The translations under genes and the position numbers were made by a program. A stretch of DNA of 64,000 bases from Micromussa lordhowensis (Eukaryota; Cnidaria; Anthozoa; Scleractinia; Lobophylliidae), in the NCBI GenBank assembly GCA_964020085.1, contig OZ026608.1, positions 7,953,679 through 8,017,678 on the forward strand, read 5' to 3'. Positions 37,095-51,841 of this stretch are shown one piece after another. Each line of letters starts with the position of its first letter. The first letter of the stretch is position 1. A model generated the notes under the pieces. That model was not told the DNA's origin. It ran no database searches and was given only the letters and a program-made list of their open reading frames with translations.

Positions 37095-40000
37095 CATCTT
37101 GCCCACTCGGGACTACCCGCCTTGTCCCGCAAGAACTATTTCCCCAAAAGCCATATAATAAATCCTTTGTTGACCAAGCTTGTTCGGTCAAGATGGCTTG
37201 ATATTGGCCTCGTTCTGTTTTGGTCCATAAACACGCAAAAAAAGAACCAATATCCAGCCATCTTGACATCACACTTGCTCAATAACCCATACATATTACA
37301 CATACAGTGTTAAGCTCGGTTAATAAGATGTTTATTATATCGCGCAAACAAGAACAATTTGATTCGTTCAATGTAATTGGTTTGTACTAACTGACAATTT
37401 GCTTGCAAATGCCGATGAGCTGAATTTAATTCTGCCAAAGTTTGCTCTTTCTCTTTACTTTTTTTTCTCATCAGGCTTTTTGGCACTGCCATAAATGAAC
37501 ATTGTTACATGAAAATAGTCAATGATTTTGAATTTTAGTTTGCAACTTTGTCACTGCAAGCATTACAGGTCTAGATCCCCGTCAAGATGGGAAAATCTAG
37601 ACCGCTTTCAGTATCGATTTCAGCCAATCGATTCGTGAATTTGAATTCGTGAATTCCCCAGTCCTTGTGAGACAGAGTCATATAATAAAGCAGAATACGG
37701 CCCGGTAAATTGACCAATCACAGCTGCAGTAACTGAGAGATATAATAATTAGCATTAGCATTGGCATTGACATTACATGAAAGACGAAATTTCTTGCATC
37801 GGCACACTCATAATTATTTAAATCGGTAACCAATAAATTTTATGACGTAACAACCTTTATTAAGTATATGGCAGTAACGTAACATAAGGTGGCTAATGTC
37901 ATTAGGAATTATTTGTAGCCATAAAATAAGAAAGCCAATTTACAGTTTTTGTCAACTTAACTTCTTTTGAACTTTTATATCAGAACCTGACAGTGCTCCA
38001 CAAAATGTGCGAGGCCAGAACAGCAGCTCAACCAGCATCTTAGTCAAGTGGGATGAAGTTCCAGCTGATCAACAGAATGGTATTATCACGGGTTACACCA
38101 TTACTTACCATTCACAAACAGAGAATGACAATGGAGATGTTCAAGTAAATGGCTCTGTTCATCAGACAGACTTGACAAATCTAAAGGAGTACGTCAACTA
38201 CAATATCACAGTGTTTGCATCTACTGTGAAAGGAGATGGACCAGCCAGTGATCCTATTGTCGTTATAACAGACCAGGATCGTAAGTAGATTTTGTATCAA
38301 GTTTTCCGTTTGGACGTTATCGTAATTTGTTACAGATGTATTCTATGTGATTAAAATACAGATCTGGATAGTAAGTAATTGTTAGTTTTGAACGTTTTCC
38401 TGTGGTGTTTTGGTAGGTTCTTTTGGCTGTTTGATTCTTCTTCATAAATCACTCGTTAGTTCTCACTTGTAGAAAACGTTCTAAAACACGTGCACTTTTA
38501 GGGCCGTTAGGGAAGTTTGGTAACGTAACAGAAGGTGGCTAATGTCATTAAACAATTATTGGATGAGGTTGAGCATGATATCATGAGTTATCAAAAATGA
38601 GGTCTGTGTTCGGCTGAGGCAGATAACACAGACACGACGTTTTGATAATTCATGATATCATGCGAAAACCGAATTCAATAATTGTTTTATTATACATTTT
38701 TCACGTAATTCAGAAACAGAAGCGAAGCGGTCAGCCATTTTGTTTCTGAGGTGAAAACCCAAAGGGGCTTAGTAACCAGGCAGACGTTGAGATTGACATG
38801 ATAAGCAGATATTGCATTTATCATGTCAAGTTCACAAGCTATTGTGAATTGATTAAATGCTCTCGACCAATCAGATTTTGCATAGTGAGTCTGATGTATA
38901 ATAAAAGGAATTATTTGTAGCTACTAAATAAGAAAGCCAATTCACAATTTTTGCAAAATTAACTTGTTTTGAACTTTTATATCAGAACCTGACAGTCCTC
39001 CACAAAACGTGCGAGGCCAGAACAGCAGCTCAACCAGCATCTTAGTCAAGTGGGATGAAGTTCCAGCTGATCAACAGAATGGTATCATCACGGGTTACAC
39101 CATTACTTACCACTCACAAACCGAAAATCAAAATGGAGATGTTCAAGTAAATGGCTCTGTTCGTGAGACGGACTTGAAAAATCTAAAGGAGTACGTCAAC
39201 TACAATATCACAGTGCTTGCATCTACTGTGAAAGGAGATGGACCAGCCACTGATCCTATTGTTGTTAGGACAGACCAGGATAGTAAGTAGACTTTTGTAT
39301 CAAGCTTCCCGTTTTTACGTTATAGTAGTTTCTTACAGTTTCATTCCATTTTTTCCGAATACTTAATAACTATAGTCAATAGAGGTGATATGTGAAGTAG
39401 TAGAAGAAAATGATTCATGATATGAAAGTTATCATCTAAAGGTGTTGGTATTCGAATTTTGGAAAAATAGTATTTTGCTTTTCTGCACATGCTTTTGAGT
39501 ACATACATTGATTTAGGTCAGGATTGTCTAAGTAACTAAGGCTAATATCGAAGAAACATGTACCATCTCCAAAATTAATCAGATATTACAACAACCTTCT
39601 CGTTACTATCTTTCGGGTAGGTTTGTTCTTGCAATGATTATGTGTACATTTTCTCTGCTATACATAACGCAAATAATGCTGGGAAGGCTTATGGGAATCA
39701 CAAGAAGAAAACCTGCTTCTCTCAACTCACTAATAAGGTACTGAACTTCCATAGCAATCGTCTTAATATTTCTCTTTTGTGAACTTTTATATCAGAACCT
39801 GACAGTGCTCCACAAAATGTGCGAGGCCAGAACAGCAGCTCAACCAGCATCTTAGTCAAGTGGGATGAAGTTCCAGCTGATCAACAGAATGGTATCATCA
39901 CGGGTTACACCATTACTTACAAGTCACAAACAGAAAATCAAAATGGAGAGGTTCAAGTTAATGGCTCTGTTCATCAGACACACTTGACAAATCTAAAGGA

Positions 40001-43000
40001 GTTCGTCAACTACAACATCACAGTGTTTGCATCTACTGTGAAAGGAGATGGACCAGCCAGTGATCCTATTGTCGTTATAACAGACCAGGATAGTAAGTAA
40101 TTTTGTTTGAGTGTTGTTTATGATTGATTCTGTCTCTGTAATGACATGGTATTTTGCCGTTAGTTTTGCTTCACCTTCCTACTTTTTTCAGGTTTGTTCG
40201 ATTTAAGAGGGAATAGGTTCATTTGTTGATAGGTTCTTAAAACGCTGAGCAGTGTTTCTAAGATTTATAAGTACAAGACAGAGAAAGGCGGATAGAATTT
40301 GTGCTGCACTACCCTAGTGTATACTGATATCATGCAAGTTTAGAACTTTTCGGTGGCTAATCAGGCCAAAAGGAGAAAGCTTGAAACTGTTCTGTAAAAA
40401 ACGAATTCTTCTTCCCGTGCAATAATTGGTGTTTACTTCATGACGCCAGCGTGATTCCCTCCGAGTGAAAATGAGCCAGGCGTTTGGGGTTATCGGTATG
40501 GTTTTGTTCCCGCAAGCCTGACTGAATATGGTTTGAAAAATGAACTGTAGAAGGTCAAACTTCCTGCCACGCAAACTTCATTATTTTCGTCATTTGTTCC
40601 CCGCGGTGTAAATGTTGCGAAAAGCTTTAAATTTAGAATCATGTCGATTTTTAATTGTTATCAACAGAATTTTCGAAATAATCGCGACGGCAACATTTTT
40701 CTATTTGGCGCAAAAATAATGCTACTTCTTCGTTCTTCATGCAATATATCACGAGAGACAGTGTTCCATCGGGATATCCAAACACCGAGAAGAGAGTGGA
40801 AAATACAACACGAAGCGCAGCGAAGAAATATAATTTTTTCGAAATTCGAGGTGTTTGGTCAGCCGATGAAACAGTGTCTCAAGTGTTTGATATATCTTCT
40901 GAATCGAAACAAAAACTAAGGAGTAAACGGAGAAGTAAAATCGTCAAAATCTATGCTTATTAAGACCGGGTATCCAAACCTCCTTCACGGCTTTGGTTTT
41001 CTTTGTTTTAACGTGACGAATTATTATTAATGCATTTGAGAAATGATTTTCTGAGGGCGAAGAGCTGGGTGGACAAAAAAGAGTTTATTCAGTATTAAAG
41101 ATTGACTTTCGCATGGGTCTTCTTCACCGCCTTTTTTACGTGTTTTATCCAAATCACACTCATTGCAAGATTATTAATTTTTATATCAGAACCTAATGGT
41201 GCTCCACAAAATGTGCGAGGCCAGAACAGCAGCTCAACCAGCATCTTAGTCAAGTGGGATGAAGTTCCAACAGAGCAACAAAATGGTATCATTACGGGTT
41301 ACACCATTACTTACAAGTCACAAACAGAGAATGACAATGGAAATGTTCAAGTAAATGACTCTGTTCGTGAGACGGAATTAAAAAATTTAAAGGAATACGT
41401 CAACTACAATATCACAGTGTTTGCATCTACTGTGAAAGGAGATGGACCAGCCAGTGATCCTATTGTTGTTAGGACAGACCAGGATAGTAAGTAGACTTTT
41501 ATATCAAGCTTCCCGTGTTTACGTTATAGTAGTTTCTTACAGTTTCATTCCATTTTTTCCGAATACTTAATAACTATATTCAATAGAGGTGATATGTGAA
41601 GTAGTGTGACGTTGTAACTTCGAAGAATTTGAAAGGGAAGAAGACGTTTTGCCTGCCAGTCAAGTTCCAGTGGTTATCCATTGAAATCCTTGTAATTTTG
41701 CAAGTTTTCAAACTGTGATACAATCTTCGCCTTTCGGTTAAAAAGCGTAAAATTACCCATTCTTTCTAACATTGTACCCTCGTTTTTATATCCATTAGTT
41801 ATATGCCAGCAGCTTCGATTTCCTTTTTGTAGTTATTAAGGAAAAGGTTTCTGGAGGGCAAAGCTTCCTCGATTCCATACAAAACCTTCTAATTTTTGTA
41901 ATATTCAAATCGACACTAAATGGTAATGGGAAAGTATTTTGTAACCAGGGTATTTAAGACCATTCATAGTTAAAAGGGCTGTTTGTACATTTTGAGTTTG
42001 TATCAAATCATATCAAACAACCTTTACAACTCTCAGTCATCTGGATGCTTTTCTAGATCTTCTAGTCCAATCTGAATTCATCAGCAATCCAGAGAATTCA
42101 ACAGTAATAAAGGGTTGGAATGTTACTTTGCAATGCAAAGTTTGTGGAAATTCTGCACCAGATGTGAACTTAGTGTAACTAAAACTCGTATCGTTTTAGA
42201 ATTTTGTTTGAATTTCAGCTCTTGAATAATCAATGACGTCAATTTGTGTGACGTCATAAAAAGGTTCTCTTTGCCTAAAAGGTACAACCAGCTTTGATTC
42301 AGACTTTTTTTTTACCTATTCCTGCTCTGCTGATCAAGGCAATCAATCTTAAACATGAGTAGAGAACCTAATTCTAAAACAGAACTTAAATTTCAAAACA
42401 TTCATTAGGGGAGATCACTAATTCTGGGCTTAAAATTCTGTGAAACTTAATGGTGACATCTCTTTCAATATTTAAGATATCCGCAAACGGTTGTCAGCTC
42501 TCAACTGCGCTTGTTTCTATCTTTCAAAAACAATGTTGGAATTTACGTATTTAAAATTAAGGATATGATGTGACGATCATCGTTTATGACGTCATCATCT
42601 GACATGGACTGTAATTTTTGTTGTGAAAAAAGTTGGACTTTTGTCCCCTATTTTACTCTCCAAATCTGGTGACAGTATACAAAGTTTATTTGAAGTTACG
42701 CTAAAATAAGCGTTTCAACTTTCAAGGGGCTTAAATCCCCAGTGTAAATTGCTTTTTCCATTGAGAGATTATTTTAAAACCAGTGTTATTGCATTTTAGA
42801 ATATAGCCCAAAGAAAACTCAATGGAATCACAGAGCTAGCACCAGCTGTTGACGTAATAATGACGCGAGCAAAGAGAATTTATATGATCAAATTAAAGAA
42901 GTTGTATTGCCATTTTTTCGTCGCCGAATTTTCTTAAAGAGCGCGTTCTCTGTGTTTCTATCGAGTTGTCGTATCACTCGTGAAAGTTTAGGAGAACTCG

Positions 43001-46000
43001 AAAAAGCTGGGAAACACTCGCCTGTCGGCTCGTATTCCCACAGCATTTCTCGTTCTCGCAAACGTTCCGGCACTCGTGTTTCTATTAAACAATTAGATTA
43101 TGAGCTCCAGAATTCCACCGCGTCAGAAATCGAGAGTGAATAATCTAATTGTTTTAGTATAAGTCTACTAGTCGTTCAAAACTTTTTCAAATCCTCTTCA
43201 CAGACACTTCGAAAACGCCAAGAAGCGGCCGTGATTTTGTTAACAAGTGCACACTGCTACGCTACTTACTATCTGTCACAGACGTAATAGATAGTGAGTG
43301 GCGTAGCCAATCAGAGAACGACATTCGTGATAGAACGCTAGTAGATTTATACTAAAACTCGATACAAACACGGTACATGTTTTCTCTTTGTTTAGTATAT
43401 GACATCATTTATTTGATAGTGTCATATAAATGAGCTTTACGCGTGAATAGCTTGATCATAAACCATATCATAATTGTGACAAAACAATAACACATTTAAG
43501 TCATCTGGATGCTTTTTTTCTAGTTCAACCTGAGTTCATCAGCAATCCACAGAATTTAACAGTGACAAAGGGTCAGAGTGTCACTTTGCAATGTGAAGTT
43601 TATGGAAATCACCCTGCACCAGTTGTGAGCTGGACAAAAGATGGAGTTGCAGTAAATAAAGCAGATCAGAGGATAAATGTTTCTTTTACAGGAAATACTT
43701 CAAGTTTGACAATAGTCAGTGTTGCCCAGGGGAATGAAGGAGTGTACAGATGTGTGGCAAATAACAGTATAAATACTACAACCTCCTATCCAGGAACACT
43801 GAGAGTGCAATGTGGGTTCTAAATTGTGTTGTTTTCACCTGATGCTTAATTGATTACTTAATCTACTGGTACTGTTTCTATTAACCAAGCTCACAGCCTG
43901 GTTAATGTCACTTCTATGCATATTTTAACGGGAATGTAAAAAGCTACAGTAACAACAACACCAGAACAAAACCAACTATCATTGACAATGGTTTTTTATA
44001 ACACTGAGAATAACAAAGAGTAGCTTGTAAAAAGGTTATGTTTTGTACACTTATATGAAGGTATGACGCGTCATATGACCACCAACGACAAACTTTATTG
44101 GTGTAGGCACATCGAAAAAGTAACAAAGATTCGAAATTGTTAAATTTGGTAGGAATTCCATAAAATACATGGGACCTCTTATTTGGTCGAAGCTGCCAAG
44201 ACACTTAAGAATGATTGAAACTCGGAACTCGTTTAAGAGAAACATTAGGAAAGTTGACCTTTAAAGACTTCAACAAATTTAAGTGTTCGGTTTTTTTTGT
44301 GTGTGTGTGTACAGTATTCAATTAAATATTTTGTAGTATAGTATCCCCTATTAGCTTCTAGCTAAATACATAGACACTCAAATAAAGATTTCATTCATTC
44401 ATGTTATCAAAGAAGAAACACAAAAGAGAGTGTCTTTTAAAAGTGAAGAAGGCACCCAAGCGGAAGAAGGCGTCAAAATCTTTGAGTATAAAGGATTGGG
44501 CCGATACGTTAGACGCGAGCGACAAAAGGTCGAATTTTCAAAGGAGGAGTTGTTGCATGGAGGAAAAAAAAAGTTCAGAGGAAAAAAAAACTGTTAGTGC
44601 CAGGGCATTGAAAATTTCTGAAAAGGCTAGCAAAGATTCGAAGTAGGGCTCGACACTGAAACGTCAAGAGTTAAAATTAAAAAAAATTAAAATTCATTTA
44701 TATAAGGCCATTGTCCACTAGTGGACCTTTTACAACAGTTGATCACGTGACGTGCATTTCAAGAACAGACTGAGTTAGTCAATGGTAATGCATAATGGGA
44801 CTAGAAATGGAAAGGACATTTACAAATAAGCTAACATGCAAATTTTCAGGTTTTTGTTCTTCAAGGGGATTTTTATCGAACTTGTAACTTGGAAGAATTT
44901 GAAAGGGAAGAAGACGTTTTGCCTGCCAGTCAAGTTGCAATGGTTATCCATTGAAATCCTTGTGATTTTGCAAGTTTTCAAACTGTGATACAATCTTCGC
45001 CTTTCGGTTAAAAAGCATAAAATTACCCATTCTTTCTAACATTGTACCCTTGTTTTTATCTCCATTAGTTATATGCCAGCAGCTTCGATTTCCTTTTTGT
45101 AGTTATTAAGGAAAAGGTTTCTGGAGGGCAAAGCTTCCTCGCTTGCATACAAAACCTTCTAATTTTTGTAATATTCAAATAGACACTAAATGGTAATGGG
45201 AAAGTATTTTGTAACCAGGGTAAGAGCTGTTTGTACATTTTGAGTTTGTATCATATCATATCAAACAACCTTTACAACTCTCAGTCATCTGGATGCTTTT
45301 CTAGATCTTCTAGTACAACCTGAATTCATCAGCAATCCAGAGAATTCAACAGAAATAAAGGGTTGGAATGTTACTTTGCAATGCGAAGTTTGTGGAAATT
45401 CTGCACCAGATGTGAACTTAGTGTAACTAAAACGTGTATCGTTTAGAATTTTGTTTGAACTTGATCTCTTGAATAATCGATATTTTGATCATGTACAATA
45501 TCATGTAACAGAGAACAATAACACATCTAAGTCACCTGGATGCTTTTTTTCTAGTTCAACCTGAGTTCATCAGCAATCCATGGAATTTAACAGTGATAAA
45601 GGGTCAGAGTGTCACTTTGCAATGTGAAGTTTATGGAAATCCTGCACCAGTTGTGAGCTGGAGAAAAGATGGAGTTGCAGTAAATACAGCAGATCAGAGG
45701 ATAAATGTTTCTTTTACAGGAAATACTTCAAGTTTGACAATAGTCAGTGTTGCCCAGGGGAATCAAGGAGTGTACAGATGTGTGGCAAATAACAGTATAA
45801 ATACTACAACCTCCTATCCAGGAACACTGACAGTGCAATGTGAGTTCTTATTTTGTGTTGTTTTTACTTGATACTCAATCGATTACTCAATCTACTCATA
45901 CTGTACATCTCATGTTTCTATCAAGTACAATCAGATGATTCCAGAAAATATTCATAGCCTACCACCGGCGGCATTTCGGGAGTCTGAACACAAAAGGGGG

Positions 46001-49000
46001 TTCGGCTCTAAATATCCAGAGGGGCTAGATGGTAAAGTCTTTGTAAATCAAGAACAAGCCGACTGCGTAAGCAGGATAAAGTTTGATCAGGCAGGTATTA
46101 GCGTTCATGTGGATATGAGTGAGCAGATGGGTTGTACAGCAAACTCCACATCGAAGAGGCCTTAAAGTTGATGAATTAGTGGATAGATTAATAAATATAA
46201 AACAAATCTGTGTTTCTTTCTGATCTAAAATTGTAGATTGATGATCTTGTTGCTTGCGAAAAACTCGCACCAGTCTCTCGTTTCCGAATGGAACGCCCGA
46301 CAGATTTGTAGGCTGCATTACTAGTGGTCAGCAGTTACTCATTGAACAATATTTTCAATACAGCAATGAAGCACATCGTGAACTTTACTTTTGTGTTCCA
46401 CTGGTATCAATATGATCTACTGTCTTTAACATATGAAGTTCGTGAATGGGAAACAAAAAGATTTATCATTCGATGCATTTTTTCCTTTCTTTACATTGGC
46501 CGAGAGCCCACCACGTGACCTGCAAATAACTGCCTACAAATAATGGTCTGCTCATGCGTAGTACCGTCTAAACGTGTTTTGCTGGATCGTTTTGCTGCAA
46601 ATAACATTCCGCTCATGCGTAGTTGGAACCACGTTCTCGAAAGAAAAATGGCAGACCGCTTCACTGAGCTTCCAGGAAGTGATTAAAATATGAAAACAAA
46701 CTTGGTGATCGAATGATAAAACAATTATCGAACTCGGGTATCGCAAAATATCGTGATTTGTCAGTGTCTCGCTGATCAATTATTTGCCTCAGCCTTCGGC
46801 TTCGGCAAATAATTGATCGGCTCGCCACTGACAAATCACGATATTTTGCTCAACCTCGTCCAATAATTGTTAATTATTGGTGGTAAGCAACTTCAAGAAA
46901 GGAAAGCTGTGTACACTTACAAGGGAAAGCTATGGTGCACTGTATTAAATGTTGACAAACTTGAGTTGCTTTTTGCTTGACTGAAAATTGTGAGCACAAT
47001 TTTCTTGGAGGGGGAAAAAAGCGAAAGTTTCATGTTCATGCCACCTGTGGTAGGGTATCCATGGTATTTTCTGGAATCATTGATGCCATCACTGCCTACA
47101 ATGTACAGTAAGTTAATTTCACGTCTATGCATATGTTAGCAAGAATGTAAAGTGGCCAACAATAACGCAAGACAAAACTAGTGAATTCAATTTATTTCGG
47201 TGATGAATCCAAATGACCCCAGACCATGTGACCTGAAACGATTGACCGTACGTGGCAAATATATAGGCCTTGAAACCAGGCAAATCTTATATGAATGTTT
47301 GATACGTCAGAGAGGGTCAGGAATGAGTGAGATTTTTAGAACCAACCAATCAGTGCATGTAACATACTTGCTAAGACAGACAACGAAGCACCAGAGCCTC
47401 TAAACACAACATTTAATCTTGTAAGCCAAGTGTACATCAAGTGAAGGGAACTCAGATGTAAACTAAACTGTATAAATTAACTTAACATGCATATAAATTA
47501 GCATCGTTACAGTGCATAAATACTATGCAAAGCATTTCCGTTTTATTATGCACATGCTTAGATTACATGGACTGAGATTTCATGTTTGTCAGAATGGTGG
47601 AACATTGATTTCAACAATTTGATCAAATCGTCAGTGCGGCAACTTGATGGAAACTAGGCTGTGATCACAATTTTAGAACTTGGTTGAAGGTGATATGCTG
47701 TTTTCAGTATCACCTTTAGGATGGGATTTATTCTTTTGATTGATCAGTTGTTATTCAAGGTTTGTTTTGCTGGTGTATTGTATTGACTTGGGTTTATAAC
47801 TTCATTAACTATCAACTAAGGGCCCTAGAAAAAGCAATTTGTGCTTAAAGTCATTTCTTCTGTTGTGTTTAGCATTCCCCGGCGTGCTTTTATGATTCTT
47901 CCTAAATTTAAGACCACTCGTAGCTTTATTTAAATTGGCCATCTGCTTTTTCATTTTTTGTTTTACACATTGATTTACATGTTCATTCAGTAGCCGAACA
48001 GGGGTCTGACCCCTCAAAGGGAAATTTAACGAAAGGGAAGAATCATGCGATCTACTGAAACTGTATTAGCTCACTCACGTGCGGATGTCATTAGTAAAAC
48101 TGACAAACAAAACAAAAGAAACCAACTGGTTTCATTTGTTCGCTGACTTCAATTGCCTGGAGGGATAAAGCCCTTTGAATAGGCATATTCTGATTCACAG
48201 TGCTTTGATTAACCAAACACACTTTTTTGTTTTCACTGAGACCCAGTAGTCTTTGTCAATCTATATTTGCCTTTTAAGGAATGGCAGACAACTAATGAAC
48301 TCTGCTTGTACATGTAGGTGTTGTTGAAAAGTGTTAATTAAATCTATTATAGCTGAACCAAGCCCACCAGTGTATGTGGCAGTTGTCTCAAAGAGTTCAG
48401 AAGTAGTGAATATTTCCTGGATTGCTGGTTTTAATGGGAATAGTGAAATTCAGAACTACACAGTGAAAAGAAGTCTAGATAATGAAGAGTTTGTAGATGC
48501 TGTCTGTCAAGGATCCCTGTCAAATAGTTCCTGTGTAGTGGCCAGCACAAGTGCCTCTCTTAAGAACCTATCTCCTTGGACAATGTATTTCTTTAAAGTG
48601 TTTGCAAGAAACAAAGTTGGCACAAGTGATGGGAGCTCTGCAGTAAATGCTATCACAGATGAAAAAGGTGCTCTATATAAACAATGTAGTTGTTTCAACA
48701 TTCATTTATCATTTGTATTAATTTAAGTTTTTCCTTTCATTCTTTAATTACTCAGGTGCTAATTGCTAGATATTTTAATGATGAGGTGAATCAATTTTAC
48801 AATAACTGCAGAAATTTTTGCATGCTCATTGGTTAAGTTTCATTCATGCAACAAGTGCTGAGAGCAGATAATTTTACCATTCTTGTTATATTATTATTGT
48901 AAAAAACAAACTGACGTCAATTTGTTAATTTGAACTTTTGTCACCATGATTACTAAAGGCATGGTGTAATTCCTTTTTACAGTTCCAAGTGCTGCTCCAA

Positions 49001-51631
49001 CCTTTGATGTGACTGTTGTCAATTCCACTGCTGTAAATGTCTCTTGGCAGGTATTATACTGGTACATGTATAGAACTAAGTATGAGGTCAAGTAAGATGA
49101 CTGGGGACCTTGAAAACTAGCAGCTTAATAGAGGGTGGCCGCTTAATATAGGGCTGTTATATACAGGTTCGACTTAATTAGTACATACAAATGTCCACAA
49201 TTAGCTTACTGTTTACAGTAGCTAGAATTTTTGACACAATAATAAAGTTTATTATTATTATTAAAGGATGAAGCCAACATCCATTAAAGCCAGCTTGAAC
49301 AAACAAACTTGGCCAATAACTTATTACTGATGACATTAAAGATGATTTCCAGTCAGCATTGCGCACAAGTTCTTGAGAGTTTGTTTGCGGTTTTTGTTTT
49401 GTTTCATGTAAGACATATCACAAAATGTAAACATTTTGCAACTACTTCCAAAAATGTAAAGTTTCAAAACAACCGCCATAGACCCTTTGCATAAATGGCG
49501 CCTAAATTTGAATAACAAAACTTATACATCCTTAGCCTCACATGCATGTGAAAAATCTTTTGTCTGAAAACATGAGTACGAGGCTAAGGATGTATAAAGT
49601 ATTGTTATTTAAATTTAGGCGCCATTTATGCAAAGGGTCTATTATGGATGCAAAGCAGTCAAAGCTTTATGCTTTGTTTTTTTTCATATCACTTGATGAA
49701 AAAACTTTGCAGCTGTAAAAATCAATGAAGCTGTTGGAAAAAGAACTTGAAGGGTGTCATAAATAAAGCATGTGGTTTGTAATGAATAACATAAATTTGC
49801 ATTCCATTGAGTGGGAACCTATAATGTTTGTAAACATTAGGGTGTTGAGACTGTGCAGTACAGACTGGTAATCATCTTTAAGAACACCATTAATATACTG
49901 TAGGATACATAGGGTTTGATTTATCTTGTGTTTCTGTGTAGGGTTAGGGTTAGTAAGTTTACTTTGCAGTGTTTGGTTCCAACTTGAGCAACATTTTCAA
50001 GGGTAGTTATCAAGAAAACCCTTGTGTGGAATCTCACTTAAGACAGTAGACCCTCAATATATAACGACAAAAACAAATCAGGTTCACCCACATATTTAAC
50101 TGTTTGAAAGAAGGACCATAGAAAATGAAGGCACTATTTTGCTACGTTAGTAATGAATTAGTGCTTTACAATCCAAGCCAATATGTTCCCTTGTAGACAA
50201 CAAATTCACATTACATGGTGCATCAGTGATTCAACAACAACAACACACACTCTTTATTACCAAGATAGAAAAACTCTTACACGTGTAATCTGAGGCTTAT
50301 CACTGAACAATGCAAACAAAAATTCCAGACATTGAAAGTACTTTCCTATCTCATGATATGATTGGCAATGATTGTTTGAATCCACTGACCTGTATTGATC
50401 TCCAGCCCTCACAGAACCCAAACAAACCTCAGCACGAGTTCCGGGCTTGAGATCCATTATGTAATATTGAAGTCTGCTTAATTGCTGTACATGGATGTGT
50501 TAATTACAAAAATCACTGTTTATGTTGCCATGTTTTTTTTTCTCAATGCTTTTTACTTCTTTTTATTATTACTTATTTTTTAGTAATGTGTATTTTCATA
50601 ACATGCATTGTACAGCAAACCAAAATCATTGCTTCCTTGGAAATATTGAACAACAGTCTCAGTGGAAACTCATTGTGACATCACTGAAAGCTTGCATCCC
50701 GGGCTTGCATCTTGTTGATTACATTCATGAATGAACGTTACAACCATAACAAACTACGCAGGAAGGTATTCTACATGTAACTGGAAAGGTGTAGAATTAC
50801 AGTACCTGGCTGTTCAAAAACTACTAAAAGTCTCGGATTAACCTACATGTAGTTTGTTAACGCCTGTTGTGCAACGCAAGCACATTAGCGTCTTCCCCTA
50901 CACACGTTCATGCGTTCTGGATTTACCACGATAGTCAGCAGTTGTAGTTGAATAATCCTGAAAGGCACACGCAGGCGAGTTCACAAACTTGCAAAAAAAG
51001 AAGAACGAAACCAATATTTGCTAAATAAATGCAATCAAACAATCTACAGTAGTTCTCTAAAGTACTTATTTTAATGGCTCTTTTAAAAATCTACGGATAA
51101 ACTAAGGCGTCCCACAATCCAATCTATTCCCGGAACACTTGCACACCAAAGTTGAGAATTTACGGTGTATTTTCTTTTCTAGTAGTGGTCCGTATCGCAA
51201 AATTTGGACCATTCAGGAAACCAATCAGATTGTTGACCAGTTTGCCATGTTTTAACAACCCATGTAACTAATCGTGGTTGTTGGTAACTTTGATTGGCAT
51301 ATTGTAATCAATGGTCATTATTTAGATGCTGACGAAAGAGCAAGCCAGGCGAGAAATCTTGGGTTATTATGTTCTGTACAACATAAAACTTGATGCAACA
51401 TTGGTAAATAGAACCGTCGATAGAAAAAAAACACCTTCGTACGTGATAACATCATTAAAGGAGTTCACCACATATGAGTTTGCTATGCAAGCTTTCAACA
51501 GCAAAGGGGTCAGTCAAACAAGCTCTGTCTTGGAGAAAACGACAGATCAAGATAGTAAGTTTATCTGATTTCAATATTTTGTTTTATTATGTTGCTAGCT
51601 CCGCGGGCAAGATGAATCAAATCCTGCGCTG

Positions 51632-51662
<31 letters not shown>

Positions 51663-51808
51663 CATCTTGCCCGCTCGGGACTACCCGCCTTGTCCAGCAA
51701 GAAAAATTTCCCTAAAAGCCTTATAATAAATCCTTTGTTGACCAAGCTTGTTCGGTCAAGATGGCTTGATATTGGCCTCGTTCCTTATGGTCCATAAACA
51801 CGCAAAAA

Positions 51809-51841
<33 letters not shown>

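Noticed and set aside
40314..40963. Frames around 40.3-40.9 kb
   Set aside because: They overlap the Penelope-tail repeat or plain intron; no homology recognised.
42888..43143. Overlapping plus and minus frames
   Set aside because: They lie in foldback repeats; no known domain.
44401..44646. Lys-rich 81-codon frame
   Set aside because: Low-complexity composition, no supporting splice sites or paralogue.
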